64,000 nt of DNA, from positions 7,665,168-7,729,167 of the forward strand of contig NZ_JAPNKE010000002.1 of assembly GCF_026626665.1 (NCBI RefSeq), written 5' to 3'. The translations under genes and the position numbers were made by a program. This DNA comes from Nannocystis pusilla (GTDB taxonomy: Bacteria > Myxococcota_A > Polyangia > Nannocystales > Nannocystaceae). Under the pieces are notes generated by a model. It was not told where the DNA came from. It did no database searches and was given only the letters and a program-made list of their open reading frames with translations. The first letter of the stretch is position 1. Every line of letters begins with the position of its first letter. Positions 9,800 through 17,958 of the stretch are shown here, piece after piece.

Positions 9800-9805
9800 G
9801 ACGCG

Positions 9806-10819
9806 TCACATCCCGACGGGCGGGTGGAACTTGCGGGGGATCATCAGCTGCGTGCCGCCGCCGGGGCAGCGGACGATCTTGTCCGGCGCCGGCTTGTCCT
9901 TCTGCTTGTACGACCAATCGTCGTCGATCGCCGCGCTGGTGCTCTGGAGCGCCAGCGCCTCGTCGTCGCCGAACTCGACCGGCCGCGTCTCCCGCGTCAC
10001 CGGCGGCGGTCGCGGCGAGTCGCCGACCATCGGGTACACCGTCGACGAGCAGCCGAGCTGCTCGGCGGTGGTCTTCTTGTCGGCGGTGAAGTACTGCCCG
10101 AGCCCCGCGCCGGGGATGCAGTGCTGATACAGCGTCTGCGCGGCGACCGACACGACCCCGACCGGGTGCGACAGGTCGATGCCCTTGATGTGCGAGAGGA
10201 TCTGGCTCGGCTTGAGGGTGCCGATGTGCGCCGCGTAGAACTGGTAGGCGACCGCGAAGCGCGCCGACATGCGCTCGTGCGGCAGGTCGTCGCCGGGCCC
10301 GGCCAGCTCGTGCTTGCTGGCGTCGACGTCGACCATCGCGTCGCGGCCCGCGCGAGCGCCCGGCGGCGGCTCCTCGTCGTCGAGCGTCGCGGTCTCGGGG
10401 TCGGGCGGGCGCGGCTGGGCCGAGTGGTCGTGGGTGTCGAGGTCGTCGCGCCGCGGCTTCTCGCACTCCTCGCAGAACGGGGTGCCGCGGCGCGCCGCGT
10501 TGCGCATGGTGAAGCACTGCGTCGAATCGCCGATGATCACCGTGGGGCAACCCGCCGCGATCAGGTCGCCGGAGATGTGGACGCCCGGGTCGGTGCGCCG
10601 CGCGGCCTGCCGCGAATTGATCAGCACCGTCGCCGAGCCCTGCTTGATCTTGTCGGCCGGGCCGAGCGGGAAGCAGACGATCGCGTCGCCCTCGCGCGCG
10701 GCCGGCAGGAAGCCGATGATCACGTTGGCGCTGCCGCTGTGGATCGGGCCGCCGACGTGCGCCGGGGCCCCGGGGTGGGGACAGACGTGAAAGTCGCTGA
10801 TGCGCGCGGCGTCGGGCAT
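9806..10819 (-). CDS. PAAR-domain type VI effector with Tse6-like (Ntox46-type) toxin domain
   Basis: The 337-residue protein starts with a PAAR-type spike tip (residues about 8-106: HPGAPAHVGGPIHSGSANV, then AARRTDPGVH, then CPTVIIGDS). A charged, Pro-rich linker with three Cys (102, 116, 119) follows. Residues about 185-337 resemble the toxin domain of Tse6/Ntox46 proteins: ARFAVAYQFY, ILSHIKGIDLSHPV, LYQHCIPGAGLGQYF, EQLG, then LQSTSAAIDDDWS and a final GGGTQLMIP. Tse6 is an NAD(P)+ glycohydrolase delivered by the type VI apparatus. Whether this copy keeps that activity cannot be read by eye. The next gene encodes a Tsi6-like immunity domain, which independently supports the toxin call. 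No transmembrane segments of Tse6 type are evident. Confidence 0.82.
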   Translation of the reverse strand: MPDAARISDFHVCPHPGAPAHVGGPIHSGSANVIIGFLPAAREGDAIVCFPLGPADKIKQGSATVLINSRQAARRTDPGVHISGDLIAAGCPTVIIGDSTQCFTMRNAARRGTPFCEECEKPRRDDLDTHDHSAQPRPPDPETATLDDEEPPPGARAGRDAMVDVDASKHELAGPGDDLPHERMSARFAVAYQFYAAHIGTLKPSQILSHIKGIDLSHPVGVVSVAAQTLYQHCIPGAGLGQYFTADKKTTAEQLGCSSTVYPMVGDSPRPPPVTRETRPVEFGDDEALALQSTSAAIDDDWSYKQKDKPAPDKIVRCPGGGTQLMIPRKFHPPVGM

Positions 10820-11060
10820 GCATCCACCGATGCGGGTGACCGTCGCATCGTAACAGAACAGAACCCGCGACGAGAGCCGCGCGAGCTACGTCGGTACGAG
10901 GTGCGACACCGCCGACATGACGCCAACGTCAGCGAAGGCGGAGCGCTCCGCTTCGCGCAGATCGGCGCGGCGGAGACACCCGTGCGGTGATCGCCGTGGA
11001 GGACCCCCCGGTGCGCCCGACACGCTCGCAGTTCCGAGCGCGTTCGGCGTCATGCCGCCG

Positions 11061-11390
11061 TCACCATGCGAAGAAATCGCCCCAACACGCGTAGTTCAAT
11101 TCGCGGCCGCGCTTCTGGCAATACCGCCGGGCCTTCTTCGCGCACCAATCGTCGGGGACGTCGCCCAACCTGACCTTGAGACGAAACGCCGGGCGCGTCG
11201 CGTCGGGGGCGAAGCCCTCGCAGTTGGCCAGGCAATACGCGGCGTCGTCCGCCGCGAGGATGTCGACGATGCAGCCCCAGCTCCCGGCCGGCACGTCCGC
11301 CATGAATTCGTCCGAGCCCGGCTCGTCCGGCGAGGGCAGCGCTGCGAGAGCGCCGAGGAGCACGCAGATTTCTCTCATAAAAAAGAACAT
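11061..11390 (-). CDS. Small exported Cys-rich protein
   Basis: From ATG 11390 the protein has 109 residues. It starts with a short hydrophobic signal (MFFFMREICVLLGALAALPS), followed by an acidic mature part with six Cys (40, 53, 57, 83, 91, 102), consistent with disulfides outside the cytoplasm. The CLANC and WCAKK...YCQKR pairings suggest a small helical disulfide fold. A longer frame from 11453 adds Arg-rich residues without a better start. It lies 240 bases upstream of the PAAR-toxin gene on the same strand. A periplasmic immunity role against the neighbouring M23 effector is conceivable but purely speculative. I do not recognise the family. Confidence 0.6.
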   Translation of the reverse strand: MFFFMREICVLLGALAALPSPDEPGSDEFMADVPAGSWGCIVDILAADDAAYCLANCEGFAPDATRPAFRLKVRLGDVPDDWCAKKARRYCQKRGRELNYACWGDFFAW

Positions 11391-11527
11391 GACGGTCCGT
11401 CCTGCTTCCGCGCCGCGAGGGCGACGACCGCGGAGGATGACGCGAGCGGGCACCCCGTCCAGCGGGCTCGGCGTCGTCGTACTGGCCGTTCGCCGCGGCC
11501 CGGCTGCTCCTCACGCCGAGATTTTTT

Positions 11528-12322
11528 ATGATGTCGGCCATGAAGGACAAGATCATCGTCATCACCGGCGCGTCGATGGGGATCGGCGAGGCGCTGGCGA
11601 ACGTCTGTCACGCGCGCGGCGCGACGATCGTGCTGGCGGCCCGCAACGCCGAGGCGCTGGCCGCGGTCGCCGGCCGCCTCGGCGAGCGAGCGCTCGCCGT
11701 CCCCACCGACGTCTCGCGCCGCGCGGACAACGAGCGCCTCGTGCAGCGGACGCTCGCCGAGTTCGGTCGGCTCGACGTCTTCGTCGCCAACGCGGGCCGG
11801 GGGATCTCCCGCATGCCCTCCCAGCTCACCGACGACGACGTCGACGACATGATCGCCACCAACTTCAAGTCGGTGCTCTACGCCGTGCAGGCGGTCCTGC
11901 CCCACTTCAAGGAGCGGCAGCGCGGCCAGCTCGTCGCCGTCTCGTCGATGCTCGGGCGCATCCCGTTCACGCCCGTCCGCAGCGCCTACAGCGCGGCCAA
12001 GGCCGCCGTGAACTCGCTGATGACCAGCGTGCGCCTCGAGCTGCGGCCGCAGTTCCCCGAGATCCACGCGACCACGGTGCTGCCCGGCGTGGTCGCCACC
12101 GGCTTCGGCGACAACGCCCGCCACGGCGGCCTCGACTCGCGGCAGCTCCCGGGCGCCCAGCCGGTCGAGGAGGTCGCCGAGATCATCGCCGCCGCCATCG
12201 AGAAGCCGCGCGCCGAGGTGTTCACGCGCCCCGAGATGCAGGCGTTCCAGGCCAAGTTTTATGCGGCCGAGGACGTCGCGACGATCGAGGCCGGGCTCGG
12301 CGGCCCGCCGCCGTCTCGCTGA
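11528..12322 (+). CDS. Short-chain dehydrogenase/reductase (SDR)
   Basis: The 264-residue classical SDR has the cofactor motif TGASMGIG (13-20), VANAGRG after beta-4, a catalytic Ser in VAVSSM, and YSAAK for the catalytic Tyr and Lys. The fold is complete to the C-terminus. The chemistry is NAD(P)-dependent oxidation or reduction of an unknown alcohol/ketone; NAAR-like residues after beta-2 (LAARN) favour NADP. Starts at 11528, 11531 and 11540 are in frame; MKDKIIVITG at 11540 fits SDR starts best. A T-rich stretch precedes the gene. It stands alone with no obvious partner. Confidence 0.88.
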   Translation: MMSAMKDKIIVITGASMGIGEALANVCHARGATIVLAARNAEALAAVAGRLGERALAVPTDVSRRADNERLVQRTLAEFGRLDVFVANAGRGISRMPSQLTDDDVDDMIATNFKSVLYAVQAVLPHFKERQRGQLVAVSSMLGRIPFTPVRSAYSAAKAAVNSLMTSVRLELRPQFPEIHATTVLPGVVATGFGDNARHGGLDSRQLPGAQPVEEVAEIIAAAIEKPRAEVFTRPEMQAFQAKFYAAEDVATIEAGLGGPPPSR

Positions 12323-12420
12323 CGCCACGAAAAAATCGGCGCAGGTGTGGTGATTGCCGACTCCCACCAGCGGGTTCGGCGCTCGCAAGTCCCCACCCGC
12401 GCCTCGCCGCGAATCATGCC

Positions 12421-12434
12421 TGTCTTTTTAGACA
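12421..12434. repeat. TGTC/GACA palindrome
   Basis: TGTC-TTTTTA-GACA lies in the 246-base gap between the SDR and the next lipoprotein gene, 99 bases after the SDR stop. It is a weak member of the TGTC...GACA palindrome family seen elsewhere in the window. Confidence 0.4.
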
Positions 12435-12568
12435 TGTGATGATTCACCCCGCGCCTCGCGGACGCATCCGCTCACGCGCATGAGGTCCACGAGCCGCAAG
12501 GTTGCGGCCTCGGGCCAGGGCTGCGCGACCTCTCGACGAAGGCCGCGTCGATCCTCTACCGTCGCCTC

Positions 12569-14242
12569 ATGGCGATCGACGCGAGGCGAAGCAAGTGGGT
12601 GGCGCTCGGGCTCACGTGGGCGGCGGCGTGCGGGCAGGTCGGCGATCCGAACGAGAGCGAGACCGTCGACGCCGCCACCGACGCGACCGCCGGGACCTCG
12701 ACGAACACCACGAGCGACACCGCCGACGCGCCGACCACCGGCAGCACGAGCGTGCCCGGCACCACCGACGCCGACGAGACCACCAGCACGACCGGGCCGG
12801 TCGCCACCGACACCGGCCCGACCTCGACCGGCACCACCGACACCGGCGAGCCGCCGCCCGTGCCGGTCGGCACGATCGCCGAGCTGCTCGTGCCGTTCGA
12901 CGTCAATCAGGAGGACCTCGTCGGCCCCGCGAGCTGGGAGTCGCAGTACGGCAAGCCCCCCGAGATCGTCGCGGTCCCGCTCGGCGCCGCGATCGACGTC
13001 CTCGTCCAGGACTACGCCCAGGGCCCCGACGGCCACGCCTACGTCCTGCGCCTCGAGCCGAGCGCCGACGACTACGTCATCACCGCCGTGCTCGAGCCGG
13101 CGATGCTCGACAAGGTCATGGGCCTCGCGCGCGACCCCGACGGCCAGCTCTACGTCGCCAGCGGCGTCGCCGAGGGCGACACCCTCACCCTCGACGACCC
13201 GCAGCCGGGCCAGCACCGCGGCGGGATCGTCCGCGTCGTCAAGCAGTCGTGGGACGGCGCCGTCCACTTCGACACCGACGTCGACCTCGGCCGCGAGTCC
13301 GTCGCGCCCGACTCCGAGCCGATCATCAACCCCATGGTCGCCGGCACCGCGCGGCTCGCCTGGGGCGACGGCGCCCTGGCCCTCGTCCACGGCAACAACA
13401 CCGACACCGACTGGAACATCATGGCGCGCCACCAGAAGGCGCTCACCACCCACCTCGACGCCGGCTCGGGCGCTGTCACCCGCACCTCCTCGATCTGGGT
13501 CAGTCACTCCTTCGACCACCGCCTGTTCCACGACGGCACCGGCTTCCTCGAGCTCCACCTCGGCGACGCCTTCCCCCGCGACGTCACCTTCGCCCGCGTC
13601 GAGCCCGACAGCGACCCGTACTCGCTGCTGGGGATCAAGGGCAACACCGGCAACAACAACACCTTCACGCGCCTGGGCAACGCCGCGCCGATCGACGGCG
13701 ACCCGACCTGGGGTTACCTGGCGCTGTTCGCCACCGAGTCGACCACGGGCACCGGCGATCTGGTGTCCGGCTCGCGCGAGCTGGCGATCGTGCGAGTCCG
13801 CCGCGATTTCGAATCGTCGCCGCCGGACAGCGGCATGCACCTCGACCCTGCGCTGCCCGACACCTTCGATGTCGAGTCGGGCGGCGAGCCGCGGCAGAAC
13901 CGGCTGCGCTGGCTCACCCACTATCAATCCGAGACCGGCGGCACGACCCACGCCGAGCGGCCCAAGCTGGTGCCGCTCGGCGACGACACCTACGTCGTGC
14001 TGTGGGAGCGCTGGGACGGCGCGCAGCCGGCCTTCGCCGGGACGTGGGGCATGGTCATCGACGCCACCGGCGAGGCGCTGGTGCCGGCGGCGCTGGTCGC
14101 CGACACCCACCTGCCCCGCGGCGACGACGCCTTCCCGCTCGAAGGCAGCGCCGCGTGGATCACCGGCGACGCGGCCGCCCGCCAGCTCGACATCCACATC
14201 GTCGACGCCCAGCTCGGCTACCGCCACGTGGTCGTCGAGTGA
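12569..14242 (+). CDS. Lipoprotein with Thr/Asp-rich linker and propeller-like domain
   Basis: The 557-residue protein carries a lipoprotein signal with the lipid Cys at residue 21 (TWAAAC). A low-complexity Thr/Ser/Asp/Gly linker (about 27-96) of the type common in Nannocystales surface lipoproteins follows. The remaining 450 residues show repeating beta-strand segments (LARDPDGQLYVASG, ARLAWGDGALALVHGN, VVLWERWDG), consistent with a beta-propeller. No catalytic motif is seen. The linker would hold a folded domain away from the outer membrane. Function is unknown. Confidence 0.8.
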   Translation: MAIDARRSKWVALGLTWAAACGQVGDPNESETVDAATDATAGTSTNTTSDTADAPTTGSTSVPGTTDADETTSTTGPVATDTGPTSTGTTDTGEPPPVPVGTIAELLVPFDVNQEDLVGPASWESQYGKPPEIVAVPLGAAIDVLVQDYAQGPDGHAYVLRLEPSADDYVITAVLEPAMLDKVMGLARDPDGQLYVASGVAEGDTLTLDDPQPGQHRGGIVRVVKQSWDGAVHFDTDVDLGRESVAPDSEPIINPMVAGTARLAWGDGALALVHGNNTDTDWNIMARHQKALTTHLDAGSGAVTRTSSIWVSHSFDHRLFHDGTGFLELHLGDAFPRDVTFARVEPDSDPYSLLGIKGNTGNNNTFTRLGNAAPIDGDPTWGYLALFATESTTGTGDLVSGSRELAIVRVRRDFESSPPDSGMHLDPALPDTFDVESGGEPRQNRLRWLTHYQSETGGTTHAERPKLVPLGDDTYVVLWERWDGAQPAFAGTWGMVIDATGEALVPAALVADTHLPRGDDAFPLEGSAAWITGDAAARQLDIHIVDAQLGYRHVVVE

Positions 14243-14254
14243 GCGGCCAATCAT

Positions 14255-14280
14255 CATACATGTCCCAATAGACATGTATG
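14255..14280. terminator. 26-base palindromic hairpin after the lipoprotein gene
   Basis: CATACATGTC-CCAATA-GACATGTATG has perfect 10-base arms. It sits 12 bases after the lipoprotein stop and upstream of the convergent J-domain gene end, so it is placed as a bidirectional terminator. Its core (ACATGTC...GACATGT) links it to the recurrent palindrome family. Confidence 0.55.
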
Positions 14281-14355
14281 GTGATGCAGCTCGCCGCTCG
14301 CTCGCTTGTGCCGCGGCGTCACCCTTGCGAGTCTTCGCCGGCGAGTCCGTCGGGC

Positions 14356-14871
14356 TCAAGTCTCCGGTCGCTTGCGGCGCGGCCTTTTGCCGGCGCGGGA
14401 GCGGCGGGCGATGGCCTCGTCGTGCGCCTCGCGGAGCGCGCGGAAGGCCTCCGGATCGCCGCCGCGGTCCGGGTGGGTCACCAGCGCTCGCTGGCGAAAG
14501 GCTGTGCGGATCTCCGCGACCGTGGCGTGCGGCGTCAGGCCGAGGAGCTGCCAGATGGAAGCCTGCTCCGGCTCCCGGCTCGCTCGCGGCGCCGCGCGCG
14601 AGCCCTCGCCCGCGGCCTGCGTGAACGGCGGCTCGCCCATCAGCACGCGGCCCCACGCGCGCGCCCACAGCGGCTCGATCTGCACCAGGGCGCGTCCAGC
14701 AGCCTTCTCCGCCCGGCGCAGCGCCTCGTCCGGCGTGCGCGCGCCCCCTTCCGACGCGTCCGGCCGGCGAAATGGTTCTCGTGAGGGCGGCGCGGTCCAC
14801 CACGCGGCCCACAGGAAGCGACGCCGCCGCGTCGGGGCGATCGAGACGGCTGCTGCGAACAGCTCGGACAC
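14356..14871 (-). CDS. Protein with C-terminal J domain (DnaJ-like co-chaperone)
   Basis: The protein has 171 residues. Residues about 104-152 are a J domain: SIWQLLGLTPHATVAEIRTA, then RQRALVTHPDRGGD with the essential HPD at 133-135, then FRALREAHDEA. J domains stimulate the ATPase of Hsp70 (DnaK). Here the J domain is at the C-terminal end, behind an unrecognised Arg/Trp-rich N-terminal part (PLWARAWGRVLMGE) and a variable linker. A very basic tail closes the protein. There are no G/F or zinc domains, so it is a class III J-protein with a specialised partner rather than a general DnaJ. Confidence 0.82.
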   Translation of the reverse strand: MSELFAAAVSIAPTRRRRFLWAAWWTAPPSREPFRRPDASEGGARTPDEALRRAEKAAGRALVQIEPLWARAWGRVLMGEPPFTQAAGEGSRAAPRASREPEQASIWQLLGLTPHATVAEIRTAFRQRALVTHPDRGGDPEAFRALREAHDEAIARRSRAGKRPRRKRPET

Positions 14872-14975
14872 GCTGCGGATGGTACCCGAACTTCGTCGCA
14901 GCGAACGCCAGAGTCCGGCGGCGAGCCGGCGAGCGCATCACTCGCCGGAGCGGCGGCGGGGTCCGGCGCTGATCC

Positions 14976-15326
14976 TCAGCCGCTGGTCGTGACGTGCTCC
15001 TCGACGACGTAGGCGAAGTAGTGGCGGTGGTCGAGGAAGCGCGCCTCGTCGGCGCGCACCTGCTCGGCCACCTCGGGCTGTGACACCGCGGCCAGCCACG
15101 CCTGCAGCGCCTCGCGATCGGCGAACTTCTGCTCGGTGACGACATCGAAGCCGATCGGCGCGCCGGGCAGCAGCGGCTCGTCGCGCCGCAGGTAGCTGCG
15201 CCGGTAGACCGGCGGCGCCCCCACCAGCCGGCAGATCAGCGGCACGTGGTGGTTTTCATAGTGGTCGATGAACGCCTCGGGCGTGAGGTCGGGCCGCCTG
15301 GCCAGGAACGCCATGATCGTCAGCAT
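14976..15326 (-). CDS. EthD-like (dimeric alpha/beta barrel) protein
   Basis: The 116-residue protein has the EthD ferredoxin-like pattern: MLTIMAFLARRPDLTPEAFI, then HYENHHVPL, and a second half with VVTEQKFADREALQAWLAA and RFLDHRHYFAYVVEE. EthD-family proteins are small dimeric enzymes or accessory proteins linked to catabolism and to polyketide or ether degradation. It is transcribed divergently from a TetR-type regulator 120 bases away, with a palindromic operator between them, so repression by that regulator is likely. Confidence 0.8.
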   Translation of the reverse strand: MLTIMAFLARRPDLTPEAFIDHYENHHVPLICRLVGAPPVYRRSYLRRDEPLLPGAPIGFDVVTEQKFADREALQAWLAAVSQPEVAEQVRADEARFLDHRHYFAYVVEEHVTTSG

Positions 15327-15371
15327 GAAGTCGTCTCCTCGCGGTGCAGGGCGCCGCGGCGATCTTTATCA

Positions 15372-15384
15372 AGACAGACTGTCT
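15372..15384. promoter_or_regulatory. Probable TetR operator
   Basis: AGACAG-A-CTGTCT is a perfect 13-base palindrome, followed by a further half-site ACTGTC (15385-15390). It lies in the divergent gap between the EthD-like gene and the TetR-family gene and is AT-richer than its surroundings. Confidence 0.6.
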
Positions 15385-15446
15385 ACTGTCAACTCATCGT
15401 GTCCTCGGCGGTGCCAGGCTGACCGCGGCTGCGTTATCCTGCGCCG

Positions 15447-16016
15447 GTGCCGAAGATCTGGGCGGACACCATGGAGCTGCACCGGCGTGACATGCGCGCC
15501 TCGATCCTCGACGCCACGGCCGCGCTGATCGCCGAGCACGGGCTGGGCGCCACGACCATGCTGGCGATCGCCGAGCGCGCCGGCATGGGTCGAGCGACCC
15601 TATATAAATATTTCCGCGAGCTCGACGCGGTGCTGCTGGCGCTCCACGAGCGCGACGTGGCCAGCCACCTGGCCGAGCTGCAGGCCGCGCGCGACCGCCA
15701 GGGCACGCCCTGGCAGCGTCTGGAGCGCGTCCTGGACACCTACGCGCGGCTGGCCCACGTCGAGCACGGCTCGGAGCTGGTCGCCCGCATGCGCCACAGC
15801 GAGTCGGTCGCGCGCGGGTTTCAGCAGCTCGGCCAGCTCCTGCAAGCGCTGCTCGCCGACGCGATCGCCCAGGGGCTCGTGCGCGAGGACATCCCGCCGC
15901 CCGAGCTGGCCGCCTTCTGCATCGGAGCGCTCAGCGACGCCCACACCCTGCCGTCCCAGGCCGCCCTGCGGCGCCGCGTGCAGCTCACGCTCGCGGCGCT
16001 GCGGCCCGCAGGCTGA
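15447..16016 (+). CDS. TetR-family transcriptional regulator
   Basis: The 189-residue protein starts at a GTG. Residues about 17-62 are the TetR DNA-binding domain (SILDATAALIAEHGLGATTM, then IAERAGMGRATLYKYF). The C-terminal helical ligand-binding part is generic (LERVLDTYARLA, LLADAIAQGLVREDIPP). It is divergent to the EthD-like gene with a 13-base palindrome between, so autoregulation and control of that gene are the simplest reading. The ligand is unknown. Confidence 0.9.
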   Translation: MPKIWADTMELHRRDMRASILDATAALIAEHGLGATTMLAIAERAGMGRATLYKYFRELDAVLLALHERDVASHLAELQAARDRQGTPWQRLERVLDTYARLAHVEHGSELVARMRHSESVARGFQQLGQLLQALLADAIAQGLVREDIPPPELAAFCIGALSDAHTLPSQAALRRRVQLTLAALRPAG

Positions 16017-16101
16017 CGCGGAAGCCGGTGTCCGCCCTCACCGTCGCCCGGGAGCCTGGCTCGCATCTGCGCCTGGTCCTCTTCATCACGCTCGTCGAGA
16101 C

Positions 16102-16428
16102 ATGTCCTCGAGGACATCTCAATCGCGGATGTGAGTGAGTCGATCTCCGCCGCGGTAGCCGGCTTGCATCTGCGGCCCGGCCCTCGCCAGCGCCCGCGAA
16201 TATATGTCCCCGAGGACATCTCGTTCACGGACGCGAGTGCGTCGATCTTCGCCGCGCCGTCGCCGGCGGGTCGGCTTGCATCTGCGGCCCGGCCCTCGCC
16301 AGCGCCCGCGAACATATGTCCCCGAGGACATCTCGTTCACGACCGTGAGTGCGTCGATCTCCGCCGCGCCGTCGCCCGGCGGGCCGACCTTCGCCAGCAT
16401 GCACCTCGGGACATGTCCCCGAGGACAT
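16102..16428. repeat. Tandem array of ~100-112-base units, each with an ATGTCC/GGACAT palindrome
   Basis: Four copies of a 16-base palindrome (ATGTCCTCGAGGACAT at 16102; ATGTCCCCGAGGACAT at 16204, 16316 and 16413) are spaced 102, 112 and 97 bases apart. The sequence between them is also repeated: GTGAGTGNGTCGATCT, CTTGCATCTGCGGCCCGG and CCCTCGCCAGCGCCCGCGAA recur. The array fills the whole gap between the convergent TetR and HMG-CoA synthase genes. No protein frame is convincing. Confidence 0.85.
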
Positions 16429-16464
16429 CTCACCCGTCCCTCAGCGAGTGAGCCGTATTTCCGC

Positions 16465-17958
16465 TCAGCCGGCCTCGCTCACGCGGTAGTGCGTCACCCC
16501 GACGTCCTGCCAGTTGCGCCCGTACGTCCGGCCGCGGCCGGCGATCGCGAACGGCGTCGGCGCCGGCAGCTCGCTGGCCGGCGCGCGGCGCTCGTGCAGC
16601 GCCTCGTAGTCCTCGCGCGCCAGCTCGATCGCCCCCGCCAGCGCCCCCTTGACGTCGCTGCGGCCGGCCGCCTCGCGCCAGCCGGGCACCACCCGTCCGG
16701 ACCACACCTCCGCCGCGTCGCCGCTGCCGTAGCCGACCAGCGTGATCGCCGCTCCGTCCCACGCCAGCGCGCGCGCGTGGGCCTCCGCGAAGGCCGCGGC
16801 GATCCACGCCGGTAGCGACGCGGTGTAGAGATTGCCGAGCTGGCGCACCAGCGCCCGGCCCGGCTGCGTCGCCGCCAGCACGCGCGCGAACCCCTCGTCC
16901 TTCACCACGTGCCGCGCCACCGCCTGCGTGCGGGCCAGCGGGTCGAACTCGGGCCCGTGCGCGAGCACTCCCTCGCGGACGCGACTCTCACCGGCGAGCT
17001 CGGCGGCCAGCGCCTCGAAGCCGACGTCGGCCGCCAGGCAGGCCGCGCCGAGGGCCTCGCGCTCGCCCGCACGCACGCAGGCCCACACCCACGCCGCGCC
17101 GAGGGCCGCGACTGGCATACGATCGTAGGGCCGGTGCAGCAGCAGCGCCGCCGGCTCGGCCAGCAGCGCCCGCGGATCGCCGCCGCCGCGCGCGTGCGCC
17201 GATTGCAGCGCCCGCACCACCGCCTCCACGTAGCAGACCGTCGAGTACTTGCCATTGAACACCGGGAAGTCGCGCTCGCCGCGGCAGCTCTCCGGGTACT
17301 CCGCCATGAAGTGGCGCGCCACCGGCTTGCGAAAGTCCCAGCCGCGCTCGTCGGACGAGCTGCCCGCGGTGCGCAGGTCGAGCGCCAGCAGGCGCGCCCG
17401 CGGCTCGACCAGCATCGCCACCGCGCCTGCGCCCTGCGTCGGCTCGCCGGAGCTGCCGCGCTCGTACTGGGCGATGTCGGCGGCGACCACGATCGCCACC
17501 CGATCGGCGCCGTCGGTCTGCACGTAGCGCAGCGCCGCCTTGAGCGCATACATCCCGCCGAGGCACGCGTGCTTGACCTCCGGCACCTCGACGTCGCGCG
17601 GCAGCGGAGCTCGCCCCTCGCGGCGCAGCGCGTCGTCGACCATGCCGCGCACGATCACCGCCCCGACCGCGTTGTCGACGCTCGACTCGGTGCCGAGCGC
17701 CAGCATGCCGACGCGCGACGGATCGACGTCGTGCTCTCGCAGCAGGCGCAGCACCGCCGCGGCCGCCATCGTATAGACGTCCTCCTCGGGCTGCGGCACG
17801 CGGAACGCGTCGCCGACCACCGCCGCGAGCTTGGCCGGATCGGCGCCCGTCCACCCGGCGAACGCGCTCAGCGCGACGCGCGGTCGTGGTACGTACAACG
17901 AGAGCCCCGAGAGGCCCGGGTTCGCAGGTGCAAGCGCTTCGGACATGGCGCGGACCAT
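16465..17958 (-). CDS. Hydroxymethylglutaryl-CoA synthase-like enzyme
   Basis: The protein is 497 residues from 17958 (or 493 from the Met at 17946). It matches the HMG-CoA synthase fold: LGTESSVDNA with the catalytic Glu at 91, the acyl-Cys in EVKHACLGG (Cys132), the active-site His in LLHRPYDRM (His275) and GYGSGDAAEV near the end. These enzymes condense acetyl-CoA with acetoacetyl-CoA in the mevalonate pathway, or install beta-branches on polyketides. No acyl carrier protein, ketosynthase or other branching cassette genes are nearby. A mevalonate role is therefore favoured, but without neighbours from that pathway it remains open. Confidence 0.85.
   Translation of the reverse strand: MVRAMSEALAPANPGLSGLSLYVPRPRVALSAFAGWTGADPAKLAAVVGDAFRVPQPEEDVYTMAAAAVLRLLREHDVDPSRVGMLALGTESSVDNAVGAVIVRGMVDDALRREGRAPLPRDVEVPEVKHACLGGMYALKAALRYVQTDGADRVAIVVAADIAQYERGSSGEPTQGAGAVAMLVEPRARLLALDLRTAGSSSDERGWDFRKPVARHFMAEYPESCRGERDFPVFNGKYSTVCYVEAVVRALQSAHARGGGDPRALLAEPAALLLHRPYDRMPVAALGAAWVWACVRAGEREALGAACLAADVGFEALAAELAGESRVREGVLAHGPEFDPLARTQAVARHVVKDEGFARVLAATQPGRALVRQLGNLYTASLPAWIAAAFAEAHARALAWDGAAITLVGYGSGDAAEVWSGRVVPGWREAAGRSDVKGALAGAIELAREDYEALHERRAPASELPAPTPFAIAGRGRTYGRNWQDVGVTHYRVSEAG

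Noticed and set aside
12428..15145. 905-codon open frame on the minus strand
   Set aside because: It crosses a clear lipoprotein gene and part of the J-domain gene in another frame; composition is Arg/Gly/Val-rich and no domain matches.
16102..16428. CRISPR array
   Set aside because: Units are about 100 bases, the inter-palindrome sequence is itself repeated rather than unique, and no cas gene is present.
16465..17958. Ketosynthase or polyketide synthase
   Set aside because: The Cys/His/Glu arrangement matches HMG-CoA synthase, and no acyl carrier or other PKS domains are nearby.
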